Positions 7,407 through 15,208 of a DNA stretch of 24,731 nt are shown in pieces (the first letter of the stretch is position 1; each line of letters opens with the position of its first letter). The translations under genes and the position numbers were made by a program. The notes under the pieces were generated by a model, which did not search any database, was not told the DNA's origin, and was given only the letters and a program-made list of their open reading frames with translations. Source of the DNA: DATKSS01 sp049582065 (GTDB lineage: Bacteria; Chloroflexota; Dormibacteria; Dormibacterales; Dormibacteraceae); assembly GCA_049582065.1 (NCBI GenBank), contig JBAUTF010000030.1, forward strand, positions 1-24,731. Reading direction: 5' to 3'.

Positions 7407-7970
7407 TTAGCCGAGCACACCGCCGAAGACGGCAGCGCCACACTCGACCGCCTCAGCAATCGACAGGATCGGGCCACTCAGCCCCGGGTGGCTCGCAAGA
7501 AAGCGCTCTGCGTTCGCGGCGGATCGATATGTATTGACGAGTGGACAGCACAATGACGAGACCGGCTCAGATCCGTCCCCCACGGCGCACAGTACGACTG
7601 CGCCTTCTGGCTCGGACTGGGCCTGTCCCGAAGCGACAACTCGCACCAAGATTGCTGTCCCATCAACGGGATCGGCGGTCTCCACACGACACGCCCGTCC
7701 CAACATGATCGGAATGCCGAGCGCGTCCACGGCGCACATCCCGTACAGCCTGATCCCGTCGTCGAGCGTGATGACATGGGTTGTGGGCCTGGCGGAAAAG
7801 GGGTACGCGCACTCGATGTCGCCGCTGGCCGAGCGTTGGATGAGGTCGCCCTCGACCATGCGGGATAACGCCCTTGCTACGTTCACCTTCAGGGACAGAC
7901 CGGCATTGGCGACATCCTGGCCGGACGGGGACGCTCCTGATGCAAACGATTGGAGGATCCATCGGTACAA
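7407..7970 (-). CDS. MerB-like alkylmercury lyase family protein
   Basis: A protein of 187 residues; MerB is about 212. Residues 1-53 look like the N-terminal winged-helix part (VARALSRMVEGDLIQRSASGDI). The core then reads YPFSARPTTHVITLDDG, MCAVDALGIPIMLGR and CCPLVNTYRSAANAERFLASHPGLSGPILSIAEAV. MerB uses a Cys-x-x-Asp pair and a later Cys to cleave the C-Hg bond. Here CAVD (Cys79, Asp82) and Cys141-Cys142 sit in the matching places, so all catalytic positions are kept. The start is TTG 7970; no ATG or GTG lies between it and the upstream in-frame TAG at about 8022, so the N-terminus is either short or altered. No MerA, MerR or MerT is nearby, so a mercury role is not confirmed by context. 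Confidence 0.72.
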   Translation of the reverse strand: MYRWILQSFASGASPSGQDVANAGLSLKVNVARALSRMVEGDLIQRSASGDIECAYPFSARPTTHVITLDDGIRLYGMCAVDALGIPIMLGRACRVETADPVDGTAILVRVVASGQAQSEPEGAVVLCAVGDGSEPVSSLCCPLVNTYRSAANAERFLASHPGLSGPILSIAEAVECGAAVFGGVLG

Positions 7971-8041
7971 GTCAAGCTCGCCGGGATCGAGGTGCGATCC
8001 GCGGTTCCTACCACAGCGCTCCTATGGGAGTCCCAGTGACG

Positions 8042-8859
8042 GCAGCGCTGCGCGGAGGCTCTCATTCATGACGGCGTGAGCCCACCATTGAGCGCGGTGA
8101 TCATGCGCTCGCGAGTGGGAGCCTGCCATCCGGCCCCGTGGTACACGAGGGCATCGATGGGCTGGCGGACCAGGCTTGCGCACCCCAGCGTGCAGTGAGC
8201 GCGCCAGAGCTGGAACGCCATCAGCTGCCGGGGCTGGCGCTGGGCGAAGGGAGAGGGAGCCAGGAGGGAGCGAACCCTGTGGAGGAGAATACGGCGGCCT
8301 GCCGGACCGCACGGACCAAGTCCTCGATCTCTCGCTGGGTAGCCGGTCGGCCGGCGGTCCGCGCCGCTCCTGGCGCCACCGCTGGCGTTGTGCGCCTCCT
8401 CACTGCAGCCTCAGGCACTCGGGCGACGCATCTCGCCCAGTCTCAGGCGGACCACGATGAGGTGTCACCGGACGGTTCGGGCCTGTGACCCAGTGCTCAC
8501 CAATCAGGAGCTGAGCGTTGCGCACCCGTTTGGTGACGCCGTCGTGCGAGCAACCTAGAGGATGCCCAGCTTTGTGTGCCGGATGTTCACTGTGACATTC
8601 TCGTTGTCCAGGTCTCCGGTCGGGTTCCCAACCTCCTCAACCTTCGCGAGCGAGACACGAATCGAGCTCCCGGGTGTGTTTGGTCGAGGCTCAGCGCCAG
8701 CAGGTTTCGTATCAGCACGCCAGTCCTCGCAGATTCGCATCCGCGGAGCGGCCCGGGTACGGAGCCCCGAGCCCGAACGAGTGCTACGACAGAGTCGACC
8801 TTCAAAGCCGCCGCAGGTCAGCCGCCGATCACAGGGGCGACTGTCTGCTAGCGCGGGAG
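8042..8859. other. Region of probably eroded coding sequence, no intact gene
   Basis: No complete gene is supported. On the minus strand, a frame ending at 8066-8068 gives a protein-like segment (MAFQLWRAHCTLGC... then LVRQPIDALVYHGAGWQAP, stop after GGLTPS) with a possible ATG at 8221. The adjacent frame upstream contains REIEDLVRAVRQAA (about 8290-8340), as if a frameshift separates them. A further minus-strand frame ends at 8555 with IRVSLAKVEEVGNPTGDL and NVTVNIRHTKLG, faintly like the start of a P-domain beta-sandwich. I cannot name a family for any of these with confidence. The pattern suggests remnants of one or two decayed genes. Confidence 0.3.
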
Positions 8860-10281
8860 TCAGCGCGCAGCGCGGACTGATCGCCGGTCGCGGCGTGGCG
8901 TGTTCGACCATGCGGCGTCGACCGCCTTGACCTCGCCGCTGAGTGACGTTCCAGTGGCGACATGACCGGTGCGAACGTAGCGTTCGTGGTTGACCTCGAG
9001 ACGCTGAGGTTCGTAGACGTAGTTGACCATCACTCCGAAAGACTGCCGCCCCCGGGGAGAAAGATCGCCGCCAGTGTTGATGCGCTCGAGCCGTGCCCCA
9101 TTCGAGAGGTGGAAGTGGCCGACACTGTCGGCGACGCGCATGCCGGACTTGACATGGATGAGATAGGCAAGCGCCAGCCGGCCGGCGATCCGAGCGACGA
9201 CCGGCGCGTACGGACCGGGTCTTTGCAAGAGTCTTGACAACGCCTGGAGGTCGTCGTCTGTGGACGCTAGCCGGCAGACCTCATCGTGATGAGGCAGCGT
9301 GAGCGCGCGTAGCCGCTCGTCGGTGAAAGCGTCGGGGTCGCGCCGGTCATCAACGGCTCGCGCCAAACCGGGCACCGGCGACAAGGTCGTGTAGGTCCGG
9401 AGCCCCGGCAACTCGATCGAGAGTTCGCGCACCACCTGCTTGATCAGAAAGTTGCCGAAGGAGATGCCTCGAAGCCCCGGCTGACAATCGCTGATCGAGA
9501 AGAAGACGGCGGTGTGCGCGGTGCGAGCGTCAGCGATGGTGCGCTGCGCGGCGAGGAGCGGAGCGATCGCGGTGGGCAGCTCACGCGTGAGCGCGATCTC
9601 CACGAATATCAACGGTTCTCCCGGGAGGAGAGGATGGAAAAACGCGAAGCAACGACGGTCGGCGGCGAGGCGCAGACGCAGGTCGTCCCAGCCGTGGATC
9701 TCGTGCACGGCCTCGTAGGCGATCAGCCGTTCCAGCGTGGCCGCAGGCGTTCCCCAGCTGATCTGCTCGAGGCGCAGGAACCCTCCGCTGAACCACGACG
9801 AAAACAGATGGCGCAGGTCGGCATCGACTGGGCGCAGATGCGGTCGGGTGGGCAGCAGAACGAGCAGCTGCCCGCGGAGCTTCACCAGCGCTGCCGCGCC
9901 GCCGCCAACCAGGTTGAGCCGCCGGAACAGCTCCTGGCGAGGCGCCTCGGTGGCAATGGCAAGCGCCATCACCGCCTCATCTGTGGGGTCCGATCGCCAC
10001 CTGTCGACCGCAGCCGCCACCGCCTCGGGTGGAGGCGAGAACTCGCCGGCGAGTACCTCCAGGAATTCGGCGGACGCGGAGTCGTTCATGCGCTCGAGTG
10101 CGCGCACCACGTCGGTCGCGAGCGCCAGGCCGGACGCTTCCCCGTGCCTGGCGATCAGGAGGCTGCAGATTGCGGCGAGGTTCGCCGTGCTGTTCGCGTT
10201 CCCCGCAGCGCGTCCCAGCATTGCGCGCCCCCGCTCGGCGACAGCGGTCACATGCTCCAGCCAGGACGGTGGCGGGCTCAT
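8860..10281 (-). CDS. matA: Malonyl-CoA decarboxylase
   Basis: A protein of 473 residues. It decarboxylates malonyl-CoA to acetyl-CoA and CO2. The N-terminal helical domain covers roughly residues 1-150. The GNAT-like catalytic domain begins near PVDADLRHLFSSWFSGGFL (151-169), followed by FAFFHPLLPGEPLIFVEIALT (212-232), VFFSISDCQPGLRGISFGNFLIKQVV (259-284) and VGHFHLSNGARLERIN (387-402). The SIS Ser and the His of FHLSNGA correspond to the catalytic Ser/His pair described for this family. ATG 10281 overlaps the stop of the FadR-type regulator as ATGA, the same gene partnership as MatR-MatA in rhizobial malonate catabolism. A Ser/Arg-rich C-terminal tail ends at 8860. The symbol follows the rhizobial name by analogy. 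Confidence 0.93.
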   Translation of the reverse strand: MSPPPSWLEHVTAVAERGRAMLGRAAGNANSTANLAAICSLLIARHGEASGLALATDVVRALERMNDSASAEFLEVLAGEFSPPPEAVAAAVDRWRSDPTDEAVMALAIATEAPRQELFRRLNLVGGGAAALVKLRGQLLVLLPTRPHLRPVDADLRHLFSSWFSGGFLRLEQISWGTPAATLERLIAYEAVHEIHGWDDLRLRLAADRRCFAFFHPLLPGEPLIFVEIALTRELPTAIAPLLAAQRTIADARTAHTAVFFSISDCQPGLRGISFGNFLIKQVVRELSIELPGLRTYTTLSPVPGLARAVDDRRDPDAFTDERLRALTLPHHDEVCRLASTDDDLQALSRLLQRPGPYAPVVARIAGRLALAYLIHVKSGMRVADSVGHFHLSNGARLERINTGGDLSPRGRQSFGVMVNYVYEPQRLEVNHERYVRTGHVATGTSLSGEVKAVDAAWSNTPRRDRRSVRAAR

Positions 10282-11006
10282 GAGGGAACTGGATCGTCAA
10301 CTGGCGGCTCCCAGCGAAGCAGCGCGACGTCCGCGACCTGACGGAGATGCGCGCGCATCGCTTCCGCGGCGCGCGCAACGTCCTGTGCCTCGATCGACTC
10401 GAGGATGCGGCGATGCGCCAGCAGCGAGTTCCGTGGGCGACCTGGCTCGGCGAGCGACTCGACGCGCGTCTCGTGGATGGCCAGGGCGAGGCCGTCGATC
10501 ACGTGCTCGAGCACCTTGTTCTTTCCGGCGCGGTGGATCGCATGGTGGAAGGCCGCGTCCCCGTCGATTCCGAGCCGTGCCGAAGCGATCTCAGCCTCCA
10601 TAGCCGCCAGCGCCGTGCGCATCGCGCCGAGGTCGGCCTCGGTGCGCCGCGTGGCCGCGAGCTCCGCGAGGCGCACCTCGAGGAGCTCGCGTGCCTCGAG
10701 CACTTCCGGGAGCCGGGCTCGCCGTTCCACCAGCTTGTGGAGCACCCCGCCGAAACCTCGGCTGCGCCGGAGGAACACGCCTCCACCGTGACGGACCTCG
10801 ATGAAGCCCTGCGCCTCAAGCACCGCGAGGGCCTGCCGCAACGACGCTCGGCTCACCTCGAGGCGCGCCGCCAGCTCACGCTCGGGAGGGAACCGCTCGC
10901 CAACCCTGAGGTTGGTGCGGACAACGAGTTCGCCGAGACGCTCGACCAGATCCTCGTAGAGACGGGTGCGGCCGAGCGGGCGGAGCGGCGACGTATCAAG
11001 GGTCAC
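10278..11006 (-). CDS. FadR-subfamily GntR transcriptional regulator (MatR-like by context)
   Basis: The protein is 242 residues from GTG 11006. The N-terminal winged helix is typical GntR: LYEDLVERLGELV, GERFPPERELAARLEVSRASLRQALAVLEAQGFIEVRHGGGVFL. The C-terminal FCD domain shows the metal-type pattern DAAFHHAIHRA, then SLLAHRRILESIEAQD and AMRAHLRQV. FCD regulators usually respond to small organic acids. The frame stays open far upstream, but the residues before VTLDT are not GntR-like and would run into the divergent transporter gene, so GTG 11006 is chosen. A GATAAT box lies seven bases before it, suggesting a leaderless transcript. It is coupled to malonyl-CoA decarboxylase and probably controls that gene and the divergent transport operon. 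Confidence 0.9.
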   Translation of the reverse strand: MTLDTSPLRPLGRTRLYEDLVERLGELVVRTNLRVGERFPPERELAARLEVSRASLRQALAVLEAQGFIEVRHGGGVFLRRSRGFGGVLHKLVERRARLPEVLEARELLEVRLAELAATRRTEADLGAMRTALAAMEAEIASARLGIDGDAAFHHAIHRAGKNKVLEHVIDGLALAIHETRVESLAEPGRPRNSLLAHRRILESIEAQDVARAAEAMRAHLRQVADVALLRWEPPVDDPVPS

Positions 11007-11130
11007 GGCGCGGATTATCGCGCAAAAAAGTGGTCTAACCACCGACCCATTGACATAGTTGTCCACTACAGAGCAGACTGCGCCGCAGTAATCGGGGCGG
11101 CCCATCGCTGGGCCTGATCGGAGGTTGACA
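11007..11130. promoter_or_regulatory. Divergent promoter region of regulator and transporter operons
   Basis: This 124-bp gap serves both directions. Rightward, TTGACA at 11050-11055 is a consensus -35 box; the -10 is weak (CAGACT at 11074 is the best spaced). Leftward, GATAAT (revcomp of 11014-11019) lies just before the regulator GTG and could drive a leaderless message. GGAGG at 11120-11124 is the ribosome site for the lipoprotein gene. Two inverted repeats (listed separately) sit on the leftward promoter and just after the rightward -35 box. Confidence 0.5.
11030..11042. promoter_or_regulatory. GntR/FadR-type operator palindrome
   Basis: GTGGT-CTA-ACCAC, with perfect 5-bp arms, matches the TGGTnnnACCA form typical of FadR-subfamily GntR operators. 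It lies 24 bp from the regulator's own start and 8 bp before the rightward -35 box. A second, less perfect repeat, TAGT-TGTCC-ACTA at 11056-11068, is centred 26 bp away and directly follows the -35 box. Binding by the adjacent regulator is inferred. Confidence 0.65.
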
Positions 11131-12435
11131 GTGACGCCGACAGCCACGACCCGGGTCCCGCACGCACGTGCAACAAGACGTCTGCTCACCGGTATCGCGG
11201 CAGCGATCGTTGTCGCTGCGTGCGGTAGCTCCAGCTCGCCCAGCGGCTCCGGCGGGGGCACCATCAAGACCGATGGCTCCGGCCACGTCTCGTTCGGCGT
11301 TCTCTCATGCTTCACCGGTCCACTTGCTGTCCTGGGGCAGGCGATGCTCCAGGGCTCGCAGGTGGCCCAGAAGGTCATCAATGACAGCGGTGGCGTGCTC
11401 GGCAAACAGCTTGACCTGAGCCACGCGGATACCCAGTGCGACGAAGCTGACGCCGTGCCGGCGGTGCGCCAACTCCTCTCGTCAGACAGCGTCAGCGGGA
11501 TCATCGGGCCGGAGACTCAGGAGATCGCCGCGGTGGCGCCGATCGTGAGCGCTGCCAAGATACCGACAGAGTTCCAGGGCGGAAGCACTGCCTTCGACAA
11601 GAACACCAACCCGTACCTCTGGCGGGACAGCCCATCGGATTCGCAGCTCGGTGTCGCCATGGCGCTGTATGCCCACCAGAAGGGCTACAAGACCGCGGCG
11701 TTGCTCTTCTCGTCGGACATCGCACAGCAGACGATCCCCAAGCCGATCACCGCCACCTGGTTGAAGTTCGGCAACACCATCGTCTCCAACATTACTGTCA
11801 CGCCCGGACAGACGTCGTACCTTCCCCAGGTGCAGCAGATCATCGCGGCGCATCCTGATGTGATCTTCACCCAGCTCGACCCGCAGACCGCCGCGGTCAT
11901 GTTCCAGAACTTCAAAGAGCTCGACAACCTTGCCATACCGATAGTTGGAACCGATGTGACGAGTGGCAACGACTACCTCAAGGCAATCACCTATCCGATC
12001 GCGCATGATCACCTGGTGTCGGTGTACGGCACCAACGCAACCGGCGCCGCTGCTGACAACTTCGCCGCCGCATTCGCTGCACAGAACGGCTCCGCTGCAC
12101 AGCCGATCGCGGGCGCGAACTACGCGTACGATGCGGTGATCAGTCTGGCGCTGGCTATGGACAAAGCAGGGACGACCGACGGTCCGGCGGTCATCGCCGC
12201 GATGAAGCAGGTCACCAACCCACCCGGCACACCGTGCGACTCCTACAAGGCATGTCTGGCGGGCATCAAAGCCGGCACCAGGATCAAGATGGACGGTGCC
12301 AGCGGCGACCTGATCTTCAACACGTACAACAACGTGTTCGGCCCGTATGGGGCTTTCCAGGCCGACGCCAGCAGCGGCGCCGAGACGCAGATTGCGCTGC
12401 TTTCCGCCTCCGACCTTGCCGCAGCCACCCCCTGA
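11131..12435 (+). CDS. livK: LIV-type ABC transporter substrate-binding lipoprotein
   Basis: The protein is 434 residues from GTG 11131. GGAGG is six bases upstream, better placed for this GTG than for the TTG at 11125. An Arg-rich n-region, a hydrophobic stretch (LLTGIAAAIVVAA) and the lipobox VAAC give a lipoprotein signal cleaved before Cys, followed by a Ser/Gly linker. The mature part is a Peripla_BP_6 fold: HVSFGVLSCFTGPLAVLGQ, QVAQKVINDSGGVLGKQL, VSGIIGPETQEIAAVAPIV, VIFTQLDPQTAAVMFQNFKEL and ANYAYDAVISLALAMDKAG. The family binds branched-chain amino acids, amides, aromatic acids or small organic acids. It is the first gene of the operon with the permeases and ATPases. The substrate is not readable from sequence; malonate or a related acid is suggested by the neighbours. 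The symbol denotes family only. Confidence 0.9.
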   Translation: MTPTATTRVPHARATRRLLTGIAAAIVVAACGSSSSPSGSGGGTIKTDGSGHVSFGVLSCFTGPLAVLGQAMLQGSQVAQKVINDSGGVLGKQLDLSHADTQCDEADAVPAVRQLLSSDSVSGIIGPETQEIAAVAPIVSAAKIPTEFQGGSTAFDKNTNPYLWRDSPSDSQLGVAMALYAHQKGYKTAALLFSSDIAQQTIPKPITATWLKFGNTIVSNITVTPGQTSYLPQVQQIIAAHPDVIFTQLDPQTAAVMFQNFKELDNLAIPIVGTDVTSGNDYLKAITYPIAHDHLVSVYGTNATGAAADNFAAAFAAQNGSAAQPIAGANYAYDAVISLALAMDKAGTTDGPAVIAAMKQVTNPPGTPCDSYKACLAGIKAGTRIKMDGASGDLIFNTYNNVFGPYGAFQADASSGAETQIALLSASDLAAATP

Positions 12436-12438
12436 CGC

Positions 12439-12478
12439 ACCGGGGGCAACGCACGCAGCGCTGATGCGTTGCCCCGGT
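12439..12478 (+). promoter_or_regulatory. Strong intercistronic stem-loop between binding-protein and permease genes
   Basis: Two 14-15 base arms (ACCGGGGCAACGCA pairing with TGCGTTGCCCCGGT, one bulged G on the left) enclose an 11-base loop directly after the lipoprotein stop codon. There is no T-run. Such hairpins commonly act as partial terminators or 3'-end stabilisers that raise binding-protein output over the membrane parts. The arms cover the ATG at 12469, which argues against that codon as the permease start. Confidence 0.7.
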
Positions 12479-12531
12479 CCCATCGCCCGCCGTCTGGCGG
12501 CGTCCAGTCCTGTCGTTGGAGCACCCGCCTA

Positions 12532-13413
12532 GTGCACGAGGCTCTCCTCATCCTCGGCTTCGGCTTGGTTACTGCAGCGATACTGTCGCTGTCCGCGCTG
12601 GCCTTCACGCTCGAGTACTCGGTCACCAACGTCGCCAACCTCTCTCACGGTGAGATCCTCACAGTCGGTGCCTACTGCGCATATCTCGTGCAGCAACACG
12701 GCGGCGGTGTCATCCTCTCGGGCCTTGCGGCGGCCGGCGGCGGCGGCGCACTCGCGCTCGCGGTGCATGCGAGCGTTGTCGACCGGTTCGTGCGCAGGGG
12801 CATCGGCGGACTGCCGACATTCATCGCGACGCTGGGCGTCTCGCTGGTCATTCAGAACGTCCTGGTCATCATCTTTGGCGCGTCCAATCTCGGCTACGCC
12901 GTCCCCCAGGGAGCGCCGCGAACGATCGGCCCCTTCCTGTGGACCGACACCGAGATCCAGATCATGATCTCCGCGGTGGTGATCACCGTGCTCCTCTACC
13001 TGATCATCCAGCACACACGCTTCGGCAAATCACTGCGGGCGGTATCGCAAAACCGTTCGCTGGCAAGGGTCTCCGGGATCAATGCCAACCGCGTCGCTTC
13101 GCTCACGTGGCTGCTCGCCGGGCTCATCGGCGGCTACGCGGGCTTCATCCTTGCCGAGAGCGTTGGTACGTTCAGCCCGTATTCCGGCTTCAGCTTCTTC
13201 CTCATCACGCTGACTGCCGCTGTCGCCGGTGGCCTCGGCAAGGCGGTGGGCACGCTCGTCGGGGGGATCATCGTCGGTATCGCGCTCGAGTTCTTCGGCG
13301 GATACCTGAGCGCAAGTTACAACCTGGCGTTCGCGTTCGCGATCCTTTCGCTGGTGATCCTCGTCCGACCTCGCGGTCTCTTCGTCGGTGGGAGGCGCAG
13401 CATCTTCGAATGA
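12532..13413 (+). CDS. livH: LIV-type ABC transporter permease (LivH family)
   Basis: The protein is 293 residues from GTG 12532, which has GGAG ten bases upstream; an upstream ATG at 12469 would add a non-membrane Arg/Ser/Pro leader and lies in a hairpin. The sequence is strongly hydrophobic with about eight to nine membrane spans. Family motifs are SLSALAFTLEYSVTNVANLSHGEI near the N-terminus (the LivH pattern of a span followed by NxxHG), the cytoplasmic RFGKSLRAVSQNRSLARVSGIN loop (EAA-like, contacts the ATPases) and LTAAVAGGLGKAVGTLVGGIIVG. It forms the inner-membrane channel together with the next gene. Its stop overlaps the next start as ATGA. Confidence 0.9.
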   Translation: MHEALLILGFGLVTAAILSLSALAFTLEYSVTNVANLSHGEILTVGAYCAYLVQQHGGGVILSGLAAAGGGGALALAVHASVVDRFVRRGIGGLPTFIATLGVSLVIQNVLVIIFGASNLGYAVPQGAPRTIGPFLWTDTEIQIMISAVVITVLLYLIIQHTRFGKSLRAVSQNRSLARVSGINANRVASLTWLLAGLIGGYAGFILAESVGTFSPYSGFSFFLITLTAAVAGGLGKAVGTLVGGIIVGIALEFFGGYLSASYNLAFAFAILSLVILVRPRGLFVGGRRSIFE

Positions 13414-14423
13414 TCGACTACCTGGTGTCAGTGCTCACCGAGGGCTCGATCTTCGCAATCATGGCGCTCGGGCTCAACATCATCTGGGGGTGGTCGGGCG
13501 ACTTCGACCTGGCGTTCTACGGTTATGTCGCGCTTGGTGCGTACATGACACTGGTCCTGACCATCGGAGCACCCGCGCCGCCAACCACGTACATCCTGGG
13601 TCTGACGCTACCGTTTCCGATCGCCGCTGCCATCGCGGTCGCCAGCGCGATGTTGCTCGCGCTCCTTGTCGGCGCCATCGCGCTCCGCCATCTGCGCGGT
13701 ATCTATTTCTCGATCGTCACCCTCGGTGCCGTTTACGTCCTCTATGTCTTCGCAGGGCAGTTCGTGCCCCTGTTCAACGGATTCAACGGGCTCTCGGGAT
13801 TGTTCGACCCCATGGGCGACTTCTTCGGACTCGACTTCACGGCGTGGCCGTTCTTCTATCTCGGCTTCTGCGTCCTCATCCTGATCGTCGTACTTGTCGC
13901 GGTTACGCGGTTGAGCGGCAGCCGCTTTGGACTCGCGCTGCGTAGCCTGCGCGAGGACGAGCGGGCAGCAGCCGCCTTTGGACGCAACATCTACGCGATG
14001 AAGCTCAAGGCGTATGTCATCGGCGCCGGCCTTGGCGGATTGGGTGGCGCGCTCTTCGCCGGGTATCTCAGCGCCTTCAACCCGTCGGCGTGGTCACCGG
14101 TCGAAACCATCGTGCTGTATGCCGCAATCCTCGTCGGCGGACGCGGCAGCAACCGTGGTGTCGTGCTCGGTGTCGCCGTCATGGTGATGGGGCTGCAGGA
14201 GGCGACGCGCTATCTCCCCGAGATCGCCAACCAGCCCAGCTTCGCACCTGCCATTCGCCTGATTCTCACCGGCATCGTGCTCGTGCTGTTCATCAGGTTC
14301 CGCCCTCAGGGCCTCCTTCCCGAGCACCGCATCCGCGACAAGGATCCGGCCGACACGGGCGGCGCAGCGGTGGCGGTCGAGGCTCCGATCACCGGCCCGA
14401 CGCTCGACACGGGCGCGGTATGA
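13410..14423 (+). CDS. livM: LIV-type ABC transporter permease (LivM family)
   Basis: The protein is 337 residues from ATG 13410, which overlaps the LivH stop as ATGA, with GGAGG at 13391-13395. It is very hydrophobic, with about eight to ten spans. LivM-type motifs are ALGLNIIWGWSGDFDLAFYGYVALGAY near the N-terminus, RLSGSRFGLALRSLREDERAAAAFGRN (cytoplasmic coupling loop) and AILVGGRGSNRGVVLGVAV. The hydrophilic C-terminal tail (from RFRPQGLLPEHRIRDKD on) is usual for the family. The WGWSGDFDLAF segment replaces the more common G-x-x-G-Q-x-S-x-G-x-x-A-F form, with Asp-Phe-Asp at the place of the usual Gly-Gln, a possible specificity difference. The stop overlaps the next start as ATGA. Confidence 0.9.
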   Translation: MIDYLVSVLTEGSIFAIMALGLNIIWGWSGDFDLAFYGYVALGAYMTLVLTIGAPAPPTTYILGLTLPFPIAAAIAVASAMLLALLVGAIALRHLRGIYFSIVTLGAVYVLYVFAGQFVPLFNGFNGLSGLFDPMGDFFGLDFTAWPFFYLGFCVLILIVVLVAVTRLSGSRFGLALRSLREDERAAAAFGRNIYAMKLKAYVIGAGLGGLGGALFAGYLSAFNPSAWSPVETIVLYAAILVGGRGSNRGVVLGVAVMVMGLQEATRYLPEIANQPSFAPAIRLILTGIVLVLFIRFRPQGLLPEHRIRDKDPADTGGAAVAVEAPITGPTLDTGAV

Positions 14424-15208
14424 CCGCGTTGCTGGAGGTGCAGGATCTGCACAAGCACTTCGGTGGTGTGCAGGCGATCACCGCATGCTCCTTCACCGTC
14501 GCAGCGGGCCAGATCACCGGACTCATCGGACCCAACGGAGCCGGCAAGAGCACCGCGATCGACCTCATCTCAGGGTTCAAGGTCCCCGACACGGGCAAGG
14601 TCCGCTTCGAGGGTACCGAGGTGCAGGGCAGGTCACCACACTCCATCTCGCGGATGGGGTTGATCCGGACGTTTCAAAGTCCACGCGAATGGCCGGGGCT
14701 GAGCGTTCTCGAAAATCTCATCCTCGCGTGCTTCGAGCCTCGCCGTGAGCGGTTCTGGCGATCACTCATCGGGCCCACGCGTGCCGAGAGGGAACGAGCC
14801 AACGAGCAGTTGGTCCGTGCGCGCTCGATCCTCGAAGAGTTCGGCCTGACCCATCTTCGCAACGAGCGCGCCGGCAACCTCAGCGGTGGTCAGAAACGAC
14901 TCCTGGAGTTCGGCCGGATCCGTATGGCAGCTCCTCGGCTGGTCATCCTCGATGAGCCGATGGGAGGAGTCAATCCAGTGCTCGGCGAACGCATGGCAAG
15001 CGCCGTGCTCGGTTTCGTGGCCACCGGCACGTCGGTGATCATCGTCGAGCACAACCTCCCGTTCATCGAGCGCGTTACCGACCAGGTGGTAGTGATGGCC
15101 GCAGGACAGGTCATCGCCGAGGGGCCATTCAGTGAGCTCCGCGGCAACCCGGCCGTTGTCGATGCCTACCTCGGAGAGATGCCCACCTATGGCGACGCTG
15201 ACGCCTGA
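14420..15208 (+). CDS. livG: LIV-type ABC transporter ATPase (LivG family)
   Basis: A protein of 262 residues, the usual LivG length. Walker A is GPNGAGKST (37-45), the Q-loop lies at TFQSPREW, the signature is LSGGQ (154-158), Walker B is LVILDEP (174-180) and the switch His is His211 in IIVEHN. The BCA_ABC_TP_C-like end (YLGEMPTYGDADA) follows. It powers uptake through the two permeases together with the LivF subunit. ATG 14420 overlaps the LivM stop as ATGA; the longer open frame upstream is a shadow of LivM. In Walker B the DEPMGGVNP run carries Met-Gly where LivG more often has DEPAAGLNP. Confidence 0.93.
   Translation: MTALLEVQDLHKHFGGVQAITACSFTVAAGQITGLIGPNGAGKSTAIDLISGFKVPDTGKVRFEGTEVQGRSPHSISRMGLIRTFQSPREWPGLSVLENLILACFEPRRERFWRSLIGPTRAERERANEQLVRARSILEEFGLTHLRNERAGNLSGGQKRLLEFGRIRMAAPRLVILDEPMGGVNPVLGERMASAVLGFVATGTSVIIVEHNLPFIERVTDQVVVMAAGQVIAEGPFSELRGNPAVVDAYLGEMPTYGDADA

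Noticed and set aside
11007..11504. A longer form of the GntR regulator reaching back to 11504 on the minus strand
   Set aside because: The added residues are not GntR-like, overlap the divergent lipoprotein gene antisense, and would place the operator inside the coding region. GTG 11006 fits the family N-terminus.
12939..13409. Extension of the LivM frame upstream to 12939
   Set aside because: It overlaps LivH out of frame with Arg/His-rich sequence. The ATGA overlap at 13410 and the hydrophobic family N-terminus define the start.
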